A stretch of DNA of 7,408 bases, taken from Candidatus Bathyarchaeota archaeon (lineage in GTDB: Archaea; Thermoproteota; Bathyarchaeia; 40CM-2-53-6). Below, one piece after another: positions 1-6,348 of this stretch (its first letter is position 1; each line of letters opens with the position of its first letter). Position numbers and translations under genes: made by a program. Below the pieces are notes generated by a model. It ran no database searches. It saw nothing but the letters and a program-made list of their open reading frames with translations, and was not told where the DNA came from. The DNA is taken from assembly GCA_005884605.1 (NCBI GenBank), contig VBBE01000175.1:1-7408 (forward strand), read 5' to 3'.

Positions 1-1
1 G

Positions 2-253
2 ATCCTGAATGCGGTAAGTCGAATGATATACTTACGCACCATCCCGGATCCAAATGAACGCAGAGCTAAGGCAGTTAGCACCGTGAAGTTCTTCCACACC
101 GTAAGCTATGCATGCTTTGGAATTGCCGCAATAGTTTTCGCTATCGCTCTAAATGACTTAGCAACCGACTTTGGAGTCATGGGGTTAGAGCTTACAGGTT
201 GTGGAACCATCTTGCGGGCGGTGTCTCGCGACATTCAGCTAGAGGGCGTCTAG
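2..253 (+). CDS. Small single-helix membrane protein, 5' end cut by window edge
   Basis: The reading frame is open from the left edge to a TAG at 251-253, so the gene may begin outside the window; an in-frame ATG at 23 would give 76 residues. The product has a polar, Arg/Lys-rich N-terminal part, one hydrophobic segment (about residues 28-47 counted from the ATG, FHTVSYACFGIAAIVFAIAL) and a short tail. I do not recognise a family. The next gene starts 4 bases after its stop on the same strand and is also a membrane protein, so the two may be co-transcribed. An 11-residue piece at the start of the visible frame (ILNAVSRMIYL) is nearly repeated near the end (ILRAVSRDIQL). A chance ORF cannot be excluded because it is short and truncated. 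Confidence 0.45.
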   Translation: MLNAVSRMIYLRTIPDPNERRAKAVSTVKFFHTVSYACFGIAAIVFAIALNDLATDFGVMGLELTGCGTILRAVSRDIQLEGV

Positions 254-257
254 TTGT

Positions 258-908
258 TTGGTCGAGCTATGGAAACTAAACAACATATTCAAACTGTTTC
301 TTCTCTCATTCACAGCCGTCTTTCTATTCTTGATCTTTGCTCTGAATGAGATCCAAGTCTCTCAGTACCTACTCATCGTACTTGCTGCAGGAGCGATTGT
401 TTATCTTGTCATTAGTTTTCGCGTTATCCCAGGAGCCCAAGGCCCACCCACAATACCCCAGCACATACACCTCCCATCACGTACCCATCTTCTTGCGATA
501 ATACTGATCTTCTCGCTGTTCGCATCATCCTATGTAGTAGCTCGCACGCTCACAACTCCCTCGCCTTTTCAACTCGTGAAATTCCAGTATCTTGTTCTTC
601 CAAATGGCGAAGTTCTCTCGATGAGCCCGTTGCAACCAAGCAATGAATGCGCTTGGCTGGAAAGCATGGACGTTACGACCCGGCAAAGGGCCAGGCAGCT
701 GGGACTGCCCGATTGCGATTATGTCGCGTGGTATCACCGAACGAGTCCTCCTACATTGTTTCTTGAGTTTCAGAACTTCACGGAGTTAACCTACAATCTC
801 AGCAACACTACTGCTAGATCGACTGGATCGGAACTCCTCTGCTTCTCACTCTCTCTGCAAAGTTTTCAGTGCTGGGTGCCGCCTGCAACGGTCTCTCACC
901 TGAAGTGA
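258..908 (+). CDS. Three-helix membrane protein with exterior Cys-containing domain, unknown function
   Basis: This 216-residue protein has three clear hydrophobic segments at about residues 10-29, 35-53 and 77-95. They are followed by a polar C-terminal domain of about 120 residues with four cysteines (131, 153, 195, 205) that could form disulfides, and N-glycosylation sequons at N173, N180 and N183. An odd number of helices with the C-terminal domain outside the cell is the simplest topology, as in many archaeal surface proteins. The frame has no ATG near its start. A TTG at 258, four bases after the stop of the upstream gene, is the earliest usable start downstream of the in-frame TAG at 240-242. 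I do not recognise a family. It converges with the minus-strand gene that ends at 976, 68 bases away. Hydrophobic content and length make it probably a real gene. Confidence 0.6.
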   Translation: MVELWKLNNIFKLFLLSFTAVFLFLIFALNEIQVSQYLLIVLAAGAIVYLVISFRVIPGAQGPPTIPQHIHLPSRTHLLAIILIFSLFASSYVVARTLTTPSPFQLVKFQYLVLPNGEVLSMSPLQPSNECAWLESMDVTTRQRARQLGLPDCDYVAWYHRTSPPTLFLEFQNFTELTYNLSNTTARSTGSELLCFSLSLQSFQCWVPPATVSHLK

Positions 909-976
909 GAGGCCATGTATGGGTCGAGGCCGCGAGGGGACCTGTTAGCTATAGTGCTTGAAAGTCACAGCGCGAT

Positions 977-1378
977 TCATGAAGTGACTTCAACGTGAAC
1001 CACCGTGGTCACTGTTTCCCCGTATTGTTCTGTCTTCTGAACATTGAGATAGTATGTTCCGCTCTGTTGAACGCTAACTGGGAAGCTGGCTTGGGTCGTG
1101 TTTGTCACCGGCTTGTTGATAAGGTAGGTGGTTGCCGCCGAGTTTTGCTGGTACCAGAATGTTACGTAGACAAGATATTGTGCTGTGCTAACCGTGATGT
1201 TGACATTTCTGTTTCCGAGAACAAAGAGGTCAAACTGCCATATGTGATTCTCCTTTAGAGTTTGGGTGTCATCGACCAAGACGCGTGGGATGTACTCATA
1301 GTAGATGTATCCAAGAATTGCCGCGAATATAACAGTCGCCAAGACAACTACAAGCGATGGAAATTTGCGCCTTTTCAT
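977..1378 (-). CDS. Membrane-anchored protein with exterior beta-rich domain
   Basis: The 133-residue product starts with MKRRKFPS, a positively charged N-terminus, followed by a hydrophobic helix (about residues 8-28) that is an uncleaved signal or anchor. About 100 residues of alternating beta-strand pattern follow, with two N-glycosylation sequons (N60, N93). The late 'SGTYYLNVQ' strand resembles the closing strands of GOLD-like or pre-peptidase C-terminal beta-sandwich domains, but this is a resemblance only. The ATG at 1378 is preferred over a GTG at 1426 because the longer version would put 16 polar residues before the charged start of the anchor. A TATA-like CTATTAAG on the minus strand lies at 1454-1461. 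The gene is probably expressed alone and faces the plus-strand membrane gene tail to tail. Confidence 0.65.
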   Translation of the reverse strand: MKRRKFPSLVVVLATVIFAAILGYIYYEYIPRVLVDDTQTLKENHIWQFDLFVLGNRNVNITVSTAQYLVYVTFWYQQNSAATTYLINKPVTNTTQASFPVSVQQSGTYYLNVQKTEQYGETVTTVVHVEVTS

Positions 1379-1658
1379 TATTGATCCCGTTACATCCTCG
1401 TCTACACAATCCCGCCAGGAGAGCACTGGACAGTCATCTTAGTTCCATCGACACTTAATAGCATGCCCAATTTGGTGTTCGTGTTTACAGGCTCACCGAT
1501 ATTTGCGTAGCATAGAGCTTGCCTCCTCTTCTCTGAACGTCTAGTAGTTTTTGGATCCGGGATGCTGATTGAGCAGGGGAGCTGTCGGAAAATTCGTCTT
1601 GGGCCAGATGTCTATCTGACACGTCTCGTCCCCTTCCGTCCAAGTCGGCCCAAGTGAG

Positions 1659-2418
1659 ATGCTCTGGGTTGATGCTGAGAGCCCAAGAGACCAGGAGATG
1701 GCCGATCTGAAGTAGAGATTCAACCTTGACGAGTACGCGGTCGAGGACGTGGTCAACAGAATCCAACGGCCGAAGATGGAAGATTACGGGAAAAAAGTGT
1801 TCGCTGTAATCCACGTGCCCGTTGCCAAGGGTCATGGAAAGGAGATTGTCGAGCTCTTCGTCTTCTTCCAGAAAAAACTGGATCATAAACCGGCTTGAGG
1901 AGATCGACCAGAAAGCCACCACCACATTCAAGACACGCGTGAAGAGGATGGAGAATATTGTCGCGATCATAACGACGATAGAAGGGGTACGTAAACGGTT
2001 GATGACGCCCCGCCGGTCTCTTACGCCGACACTGGATATGCTGGGAGTGGTGATGCGTGGCGCGGTACCGTTTGTCGTGGACGCGAATCTCAGAAGTTTC
2101 AGAGACGTCTACGATCACTCTTTCCAGTTGCTGGAGACGATCGATAATGATAGGGATCGGACGAGTGATGTGCGGGATCTCTACATCAGCCTTCACTCTG
2201 CGTCGAGGGATAATACGATCAAGGTGTTGACGCTTGTCGCGACAATATTCCTTCCGCTGACGTTGCTAGCAGGCATTTATGGAATGAACTTCTCCCCGGG
2301 CTTCTTCCAGCCTGGGAGCAGTGATCCGGTCGGATTCTACGTGATGATACTGGCCCATGTTTGTCATATCGTTTGGACTGGTCTATTTGTTCAAGAGAAG
2401 CGGCTGGATCAAGGCTAG
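1659..2418 (+). pseudogene. corA: Broken CorA-type Mg2+/Co2+ channel gene
   Basis: CorA proteins are pentameric magnesium channels with an N-terminal cytoplasmic domain, a long stalk helix and two C-terminal membrane helices joined by a GMN loop. One frame from 1659 encodes the typical N-terminal pieces: MLWVDAESP, then EDVVNRIQRPKMEDYG and VFAVIHVPV. It is interrupted by TAG at 1713-1715 and ends at TGA 1896-1898. The next frame, from about 1876 to 2418, continues with a CorA-like NWIINRLEE, the stalk end (FRDVYDH), the first membrane helix (IKVLTLVATIFLPLTLLAG) and the signature YGMNF. The second membrane helix is recognisable but carries two His. The switch fits one extra base in the A6 run at 1872-1877. 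Between RVKRMEN and the stalk, roughly 45-50 residues normally containing the 'DYLLY..D..VD.YF' region are missing. No start is visible that would restore the usual N-terminus. Three independent lesions make this a dead gene. Confidence 0.85.
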
Positions 2419-2768
2419 AGCTTCATTTCTTACTCGACTGTTTCAAGGGCTTTCTCGAAAATCTCCACACCTTCAGGTAACGACTAGTCGTCTCAAACTT
2501 CACAAGTGAAAAGACACCACGAACAGGGAGAAGCTCTGCTAGGCACCGTTTACAAATTGTTACAACCTGCTCAACTTGTGGACGTTCTGCCCAAATAGCC
2601 CTATCGGCTATAGTTCAAGCAGATCGATAGCAATGCAATATCAGTGCAAAGATATCACACCGCTTGGCGCAGCCATACTCGTCCCACTCTCAAAGGTCCG
2701 CTGAGAGGACTCCTAACAATCTAGTCCAGTGTCTTGGACCCCGCACTGTCGTGGTTTCGGAGCGTGAT
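2419..2768. other. Non-coding region before the GH5 gene
   Basis: No convincing coding sequence is seen here. The GH5 frame is open back to a TTG at 2664, but those 35 residues are polar and look unlike a protein N-terminus. The region holds a 12-bp perfect palindrome (2480-2491), a short inverted repeat TTCAC/GTGAA (2499-2510), and an inverted repeat GTCCA/TGGAC with a 6-base gap (2724-2739), 29 bases ahead of the chosen ATG. TATA-like strings occur (GGCTATAGTT near 2605-2614), but I cannot assign a transcription start. Confidence 0.5.
2480..2491. repeat. 12-bp perfect palindrome ACGACTAGTCGT
   Basis: The twelve bases equal their own reverse complement. The site lies 62 bases downstream of the corA remnant and about 280 bases upstream of the GH5 start. 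Such a site could bind a dimeric repressor, but no gene for one is adjacent and no second copy was noticed in the window. Confidence 0.4.
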
Positions 2769-3848
2769 ATGAAAACCGCGATTCTGCTCTCTGCTCTAGT
2801 AGCTCTTACCCTCATCGTTACCATGGTTTTTCTCCAGGTAACGCACTTTCCAACAAGGGCGTCATCCGGGTCGGGCCCGCCAATATTGATCGGTTGGGGA
2901 GGGACAAGAATCGTTGAAGTTGCACGGTTCGAGCCAGGTAACCCTCCGAGCGACGCATTCCTTGGGGAAACGGCAAGTGACCAGGAGGTTCAGATGCGCA
3001 CGCTCGCTCACATGGGCTTCAACACCATTCGGGTAAGCTTCGCCCCATTGTGTTCTCTCGGCTCAACTTTCATGGGAGTCTACAATGAGACCCAGGTGGG
3101 CAGATCGATACGGCTCGCGGAGCACTATCATCTCTGGATGATACTCGACTATCACGGCGCCAACGACACTACTACAAGTGCACGCACGAATTGTTGGCTG
3201 GGAGCTTGGAAGACGATCTTGCTCTCGTTCAAGGACAGCTATGACCAGCTCCTCTGGGAACCTCTAAACGAACCCAACGGGCTGATCGAAAACGTCACAC
3301 AGTTGAGCGCAGCCTACCAGAGCTGGATCGATCAGGCGCGCAGCCTAGATGACAACCACTGGATCGTGATCCAGAATCTATGCAGCTATGGCTGTACCCT
3401 TAGAAATCTTGCGGACGGTTTCCCGAGGGTAACGGACCCGATTCGGAGAGTGTTCATCAGTATCCATCCCTACTTCTGGCATCCCTCGAATTTCGCTTCC
3501 TGGACTAACTCAACGGCTGAACAGAAGGCTCAGCGGTTCTACAATGCCACGGTTCAAGGGTCGAAGGTCACGGGCTGGCCTGTACTCGTTACTGAAGGAG
3601 GAGCGTTTCCAGGCTGCACTTCTTGCGCACCTGACGCCGTCCTGACAGGAGCCGCAGGATACACAAAGGTCAGCTTCCACTTCATTCAGACCCTGACCAA
3701 CCTTTTTGACACCAATTCTCCGAGGAGGATCAACTGGGTCTACTGGCCAATGGGCGACTGGACAACAACCACCGGTGCCGGCGTCCTCGGCGCCCTAGCC
3801 CCGAACGGATGGGGAAGCAACCTTCATTACATTACGATACAAACCTGA
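2769..3848 (+). CDS. Membrane-anchored or secreted family 5 glycoside hydrolase (cellulase-like)
   Basis: GH5 enzymes hydrolyse beta-linked glucans or mannans with retention of configuration, using two glutamates on a (beta/alpha)8 barrel. Numbering from ATG 2769 (359 residues), the key family residues are visible: R88 in FNTIRVSF, H129 in LDYHG, the acid/base E168 in EPLNEPNG, H233 and Y235 in SIHPYFW, the nucleophile E276 in LVTEGG, and a late W326 in YWPMGDW. Residues 4-22 form a hydrophobic signal or anchor, so the enzyme acts outside the cell. The ATG at 2769 is chosen because the signal follows it directly and GGAG lies at 2759-2762; the frame also allows TTG at 2664. Six Cys in the exterior part (C95, C142, C205, C209, C283, C286) may form disulfides. 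The exact substrate cannot be read from sequence. Neighbours do not form an obvious sugar-use operon. The frame is intact throughout. Confidence 0.9.
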   Translation: MKTAILLSALVALTLIVTMVFLQVTHFPTRASSGSGPPILIGWGGTRIVEVARFEPGNPPSDAFLGETASDQEVQMRTLAHMGFNTIRVSFAPLCSLGSTFMGVYNETQVGRSIRLAEHYHLWMILDYHGANDTTTSARTNCWLGAWKTILLSFKDSYDQLLWEPLNEPNGLIENVTQLSAAYQSWIDQARSLDDNHWIVIQNLCSYGCTLRNLADGFPRVTDPIRRVFISIHPYFWHPSNFASWTNSTAEQKAQRFYNATVQGSKVTGWPVLVTEGGAFPGCTSCAPDAVLTGAAGYTKVSFHFIQTLTNLFDTNSPRRINWVYWPMGDWTTTTGAGVLGALAPNGWGSNLHYITIQT

Positions 3849-4309
3849 CCTCAATAGAGACTTACTGGGACGAAAGCAGCCTAGACTGCTCACCGTAAGT
3901 ATAACGATAGACTTGCAAACATAAAGGCAACGCCATGATATGCTTACGCACTCCTGTTAGATCGAACTATTTCACGGGGCCGAAGGTTGGGCCCGAAAAA
4001 ACACCAGGTGATCCATACAAACCTGTACACAAAGCATCAAACTATCAGATGAGTAACAGCGCCGAGAAATCGTGCAAATGCCGATTGGTCTGGCTTCGAG
4101 AACTCATCACTTGACCTGTAATAGGTGTTTGAGTCCAAATCTTAGGATCGATGAAAATGGTAAAAGAGCAGGGAAACCGGTATGCCAGAATCATGTAGCG
4201 ATCTATATCTTTTTGAGTATGAAACATCCAAACGGCTTTAGTAGCGGTCGCTGCTTGCATCGATATGCTAGCCGAGGTTACTCATTCTTACGTTAGGAGA
4301 AGTTGATAG
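3849..4309. other. Mostly non-coding region between GH5 and the RHH-like gene
   Basis: After the GH5 stop there are two small hairpins: AGCAG/CTGCT with a 6-base loop (3875-3890), and a bulged CGGGGCC/GGCCCG (3975-3995) followed by A6. Neither is followed by a U-run on the plus strand, so neither is a convincing terminator. The rest holds one doubtful zinc-ribbon ORF, listed separately, and no RNA gene that I can recognise. Confidence 0.45.
4072..4296 (+). CDS. Doubtful small zinc-ribbon-like ORF
   Basis: The frame runs from GTG 4072 (or ATG 4078) to TAG at 4294-4296 and gives 72-74 residues. Its only notable feature is a Cys-x2-Cys-x18-Cys-x2-His spacing (CNRCLSP ... GKPVCQNH), in which the middle reads LRIDENGKRAGKP. 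That resembles the knuckles and hairpin of small archaeal zinc-ribbon proteins, with His in place of the last Cys. No Shine-Dalgarno site lies before either start, and the C-terminal half is not family-like. An overlapping open frame on the other strand (4045-4260) has no recognisable feature. It may be a remnant of a zinc-ribbon gene or chance. Confidence 0.22.
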   Translation: MQMPIGLASRTHHLTCNRCLSPNLRIDENGKRAGKPVCQNHVAIYIFLSMKHPNGFSSGRCLHRYASRGYSFLR

Positions 4310-4936
4310 GTAATAGTAGCACGCAACAGAGTCAAGTCGGGAGACACCATCATTCTCGGCGTATCGCCTCAAAAGGGACGACCTTCTGAAACCCGCTCGT
4401 TCAGACTGGACCAGGACACCATTGACAATTTACATGCTCTTTCGGAGAAAGAGAGACTCAGCGTAAATGTTCTAGCCAATAAGGCACTAAGAAGATACGT
4501 CGAGTACGATGTTCCAGCCGAGAAATTCGGACTCATAACCATATCCAAGGCCTTGTTGAAAACTCTCTTCGCTCTGATGACAGAAGAAAAAGCTAGGGAA
4601 TTGGGCCGAAAGTCAGGTCGTGAAGCGGACCCAGGATTCGTAACTTTCTGGTACAAGAAGTTCGATCTAGAGAACACTATCAAGGCAATAGGAAAAGTCA
4701 CATCTGAATATGGGAGAAACTACCGCTTCGAGTCGTCTTTCGACGGCAAGACACATGTTCTGATCATGAGGCATGAGAGTGGGAAGAATGCTTCTGCGTA
4801 CTATGCCGAGTCAGTGAAAGCCGTATTCGCACTGCTCGGGCTTGATTGCAGAACAGAGGAGAATGAAGACCAGGTTACAGCATATGTTGACGCACCTCCT
4901 TCACAGACGTTACTTCCACCTCTGAAACCAGTATGA
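4310..4936 (+). CDS. RHH N-terminal domain plus conserved C-terminal domain; start unclear or frameshifted
   Basis: The frame is open from just after a TAG (4307-4309) to TGA at 4934-4936. From about 4385 it encodes a ribbon-helix-helix-like unit: strand ETRSFRLD, a helix around DTIDNLHALSEKERL, then SVNVLANKALRRYVEYD. About 130 further residues follow, including ESGKNASAYYAESVKAVF. From memory, archaeal proteins of this two-part type exist; the family function is unknown to me, and DNA binding through the RHH part is likely. No ATG, GTG or TTG occurs in this frame before TTG 4553, which would delete the RHH domain. The adjacent frame has TTG 4303 with GGAG at 4296-4299, only 3 bases away. 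It would join this frame at 'SKGRPSETRS' if one base were extra near the AAAA run (4371-4374). So the gene is either frameshifted, mis-sequenced, or uses a rare start such as ATC/ATT at 4349-4354. The coordinates give the open frame, not a proven start. Confidence 0.6.
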   Translation, partial: VIVARNRVKSGDTIILGVSPQKGRPSETRSFRLDQDTIDNLHALSEKERLSVNVLANKALRRYVEYDVPAEKFGLITISKALLKTLFALMTEEKARELGRKSGREADPGFVTFWYKKFDLENTIKAIGKVTSEYGRNYRFESSFDGKTHVLIMRHESGKNASAYYAESVKAVFALLGLDCRTEENEDQVTAYVDAPPSQTLLPPLKPV

Positions 4937-4998
4937 TAATCCTGAGCTAATCATACGTCAATCGCCGGAATCGAACTCACATCTCTTTTTGTGTGATG

Positions 4999-5037
4999 GG
5001 CTAGCCAGGCTAGGCCTGGATTTAAAACCGGGGCCTA
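4999..5037. repeat. Nested palindromes upstream of lplB
   Basis: Three inverted repeats overlap here: GGCTAGCC (4999-5006, perfect), CCAGGC/GCCTGG with a 3-base gap (5005-5019), and TAGGCC/GGCCTA (5011-5016 with 5032-5037), whose inner GG/CC pairs extend the stem around an A/T-rich loop. The repeats share arms, so alternative foldings compete. They sit directly on the likely lplB promoter and may form an operator or a DNA/RNA hairpin. Confidence 0.45.
5021..5027 (+). promoter_or_regulatory. Candidate TATA box (TTTAAAA) for lplB-lplA
   Basis: This A/T-only heptamer is centred 39 bases before the lplB ATG in a G/C-rich setting. With the usual archaeal spacing of about 26 bases to the transcription start, the leader would be about 12 bases long, matching the absence of a Shine-Dalgarno site before ATG 5063. 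The box lies in the loop of the TAGGCC/GGCCTA inverted repeat. Confidence 0.4.
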
Positions 5038-5062
5038 TCATCACCATCCTCCAACGCGAAAA

Positions 5063-5347
5063 ATGGAAAGATCCGCGGACTACAAGGCTCCAGGGGGGAA
5101 ACTGGTCAGGGTTCGTTTGAAGGAGGAGCAGGGACTGATCCGATCAATCAAGATAACAGGCGATTTCTTCCTTGTTCCCGAGGAGAGTTTGGGTAAGCTT
5201 GAGAAGATGTTTGAGGACGCTCCATTAAGGGAGGCAGAACTTCGCCTCCTGGTCGACCGGTTTTTCCGTGGGACAGGGGCCCAAGGGCTAGGGGTCTCAC
5301 CTGACGATTTTGTGAAAGCAATAATGTCAGCGAAGGAGACGATCTAG
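5063..5347 (+). CDS. lplB: Lipoate-protein ligase accessory subunit (LplB-type)
   Basis: This 94-residue protein corresponds to the C-terminal accessory domain of one-chain lipoate-protein ligase A. In Thermoplasma acidophilum that domain is a separate subunit, LplB, needed by LplA to make lipoyl-AMP. The family pattern is visible: YKAPGGKLVRV near the N-terminus, the strand pair RSIKITGDFFLVPEE (about residues 28-42), a helix LGKLEKMF, and the closing GVSPDDFVKAIMSA. The length matches a stand-alone accessory domain. ATG 5063 is the only sensible start; it has no Shine-Dalgarno site and is probably near-leaderless. Its TAG stop is followed after only three bases by the TTG start of lplA in the same frame, so the two are surely co-transcribed. 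It should act in the cytoplasm as a heterodimer with LplA. Confidence 0.85.
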   Translation: MERSADYKAPGGKLVRVRLKEEQGLIRSIKITGDFFLVPEESLGKLEKMFEDAPLREAELRLLVDRFFRGTGAQGLGVSPDDFVKAIMSAKETI

Positions 5348-5350
5348 CTC

Positions 5351-6118
5351 TTGGAAACCTGGCGGCTGGTTGATCTCGAGTATCGTGATAATCCGTTCAT
5401 GAACCTCGCTGTTGAAGAGGCGATCCCGCGAATGGTCGGAGAGGGAAAATCTCCCAGCACGGTCAGGTTCTGGCACAATTCGAACACGATCGTTATCGGT
5501 TGTTTCCAGTCTGCCAAGCTAGAGGTGAACATGGAGGCGTGCAAGGAGACCGGAACCGAGATTGTCAGGAGGTTTACTGGCGGGGGAGCGGTCTACCATG
5601 ACAGTGAGAACTTGAATTATGCGATATCGTTGCGGAAAGGCCATCGATTGGTCCCGGACCAGAATCTACAATCAGTATTCCAGAGGTTATCTGCAGGCGC
5701 GGTCGAAGGCTTGCGAAAGCTAGGAGTGAATGCTGAGTTTCAGCCCGTCAACGATATCCAGGTTGAGGGGAAGAAGGTATCCGGGGCTGCGGGCAGCATC
5801 CGCTGGAACTCCGTATTCCATCACGGCTGCATTCTTGTCGGGTCGGACTTGAGCATTCTCGGGAAGGTCTTGAATGTTCCACGGGTGAAATTGGAGGATA
5901 GACATGTTGCGAGCGTGCAGAAACGGGTGACGACTGTCCGGGACGAACTGGGACGAGATATTAACACTAAAGAGGTGCGCGATGCGATTGTGGATGGGAT
6001 CGAGAGTTGTTACGGGGTCCGGGTGGAGCCTGGCGTGCTGATGAAGGAGGAGGTTGGGCTGGCGGAGGAGTTGTATCAGACCAAGTATAGCCGGTTGGAG
6101 TGGAACTTGGAGCCCTGA
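5351..6118 (+). CDS. lplA: Lipoate-protein ligase A, catalytic subunit
   Basis: LplA activates lipoate with ATP to lipoyl-AMP and transfers it to a lysine of lipoyl domains in E2 subunits or the glycine-cleavage H protein. The 255 residues form only the catalytic domain: MNLAVEEAI (17-25), the signature RRFTGGGAVYHD (73-84), NDI (134-136) and GKKVSG, with the probable lipoate/AMP-binding lysine at K142. The ending KYSRLEWNLEP is where one-chain enzymes pass into the accessory domain, here supplied by the upstream gene. The start is TTG 5351 (LETWRLVD), because an in-frame TAG lies just before it; AAGGAG at 5333-5338, inside lplB, can serve as ribosome-binding site 12 bases upstream. The related octanoyltransferases (LipB, LipM) are less likely because of the accessory partner and the TGGG-VYHD pattern. 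The last 43 bases overlap the convergent gene ending at 6076. Confidence 0.92.
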   Translation: METWRLVDLEYRDNPFMNLAVEEAIPRMVGEGKSPSTVRFWHNSNTIVIGCFQSAKLEVNMEACKETGTEIVRRFTGGGAVYHDSENLNYAISLRKGHRLVPDQNLQSVFQRLSAGAVEGLRKLGVNAEFQPVNDIQVEGKKVSGAAGSIRWNSVFHHGCILVGSDLSILGKVLNVPRVKLEDRHVASVQKRVTTVRDELGRDINTKEVRDAIVDGIESCYGVRVEPGVLMKEEVGLAEELYQTKYSRLEWNLEP

Positions 6119-6348
6119 TCAAGACCTGGCTCCGGCTTCGTCAACGGCTCAATTCTGGTCCTTGCCTCAGGCATAGTGATCTTAGTCAAGAGTTCGCCGT
6201 GTGTTCTGAACCAGTCAGGTATGATAACCGCGCGCAATAGCTCCTGAACCGTTACTCCCCGCTCCTTCGCCTCCCCGTCCAGAAGGTCGAAAGTCTGATG
6301 TCCGAACGCTACCATCACCTTAATCGAAGACACTTTTTTTCCCATCAT
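6076..6348 (-). CDS. Small ribbon-helix-helix-like protein, possible DNA-binding regulator
   Basis: The 90-residue product fits a strand-helix-helix fold: strand SSIKVMVAFG (7-16), helix TFDLLDGEAKERG (19-31), helix TVQELLRAVIIPDWFRTH (33-50). RHH proteins bind DNA as dimers through the paired strands. The tail (51-90) is polar and Pro/Arg/Lys-rich and may be disordered. The start is one of two tandem ATGs (6346-6348 and 6343-6345). They lie just after an A8 run and before 'GGG' plus an A7 run in the coding part, a layout prone to slippage. No Shine-Dalgarno site is visible. A TATA-like CTTATATG on the minus strand at 6440-6447 would give a leader of about 70 bases. The 3' end overlaps lplA by 43 bases on the opposite strand. 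Family and target are unknown to me. Confidence 0.65.
   Translation of the reverse strand: MMGKKVSSIKVMVAFGHQTFDLLDGEAKERGVTVQELLRAVIIPDWFRTHGELLTKITMPEARTRIEPLTKPEPGLDQGSKFHSNRLYLV

Noticed and set aside
525..1258. Small frames opposite the two left membrane-protein genes (525-737 minus, 995-1258 plus)
   Set aside because: They overlap better-supported genes on the other strand and show no domain, signal or start context.
1713..1715. TAG in corA read as pyrrolysine
   Set aside because: The gene also has a frame change and a central deletion, so the TAG is more simply a nonsense mutation.
1485..2196. Long minus-strand open frames
   Set aside because: They lie opposite the corA remnant, whose plus-strand translation shows clear family motifs; the minus-strand products have none.
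2664..2768. N-terminal extension of the GH5 protein from TTG 2664
   Set aside because: The 35 polar residues would stand before a typical signal/anchor; ATG 2769 with GGAG upstream is a better start.
3975..3995. GC-rich bulged hairpin as a terminator
   Set aside because: It is followed by A6, not by T, on the plus strand, and no minus-strand gene ends next to it.
4955..4977. tRNA-like pieces on the minus strand (GTTCGATTCC followed farther on by TAGCTCAG), suggesting a permuted tRNA gene
   Set aside because: The bases on either side of the T-loop-like string (GTGAG and CCGGC) do not pair, and no acceptor or anticodon stem can be built around them.
4992..5045. tRNA-like TAGCCAGG and CCTGG...CCGGG stem on the plus strand
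   Set aside because: The loop has 8 bases, no T-arm follows, and the acceptor ends do not match; the segment is better explained by nested palindromes.
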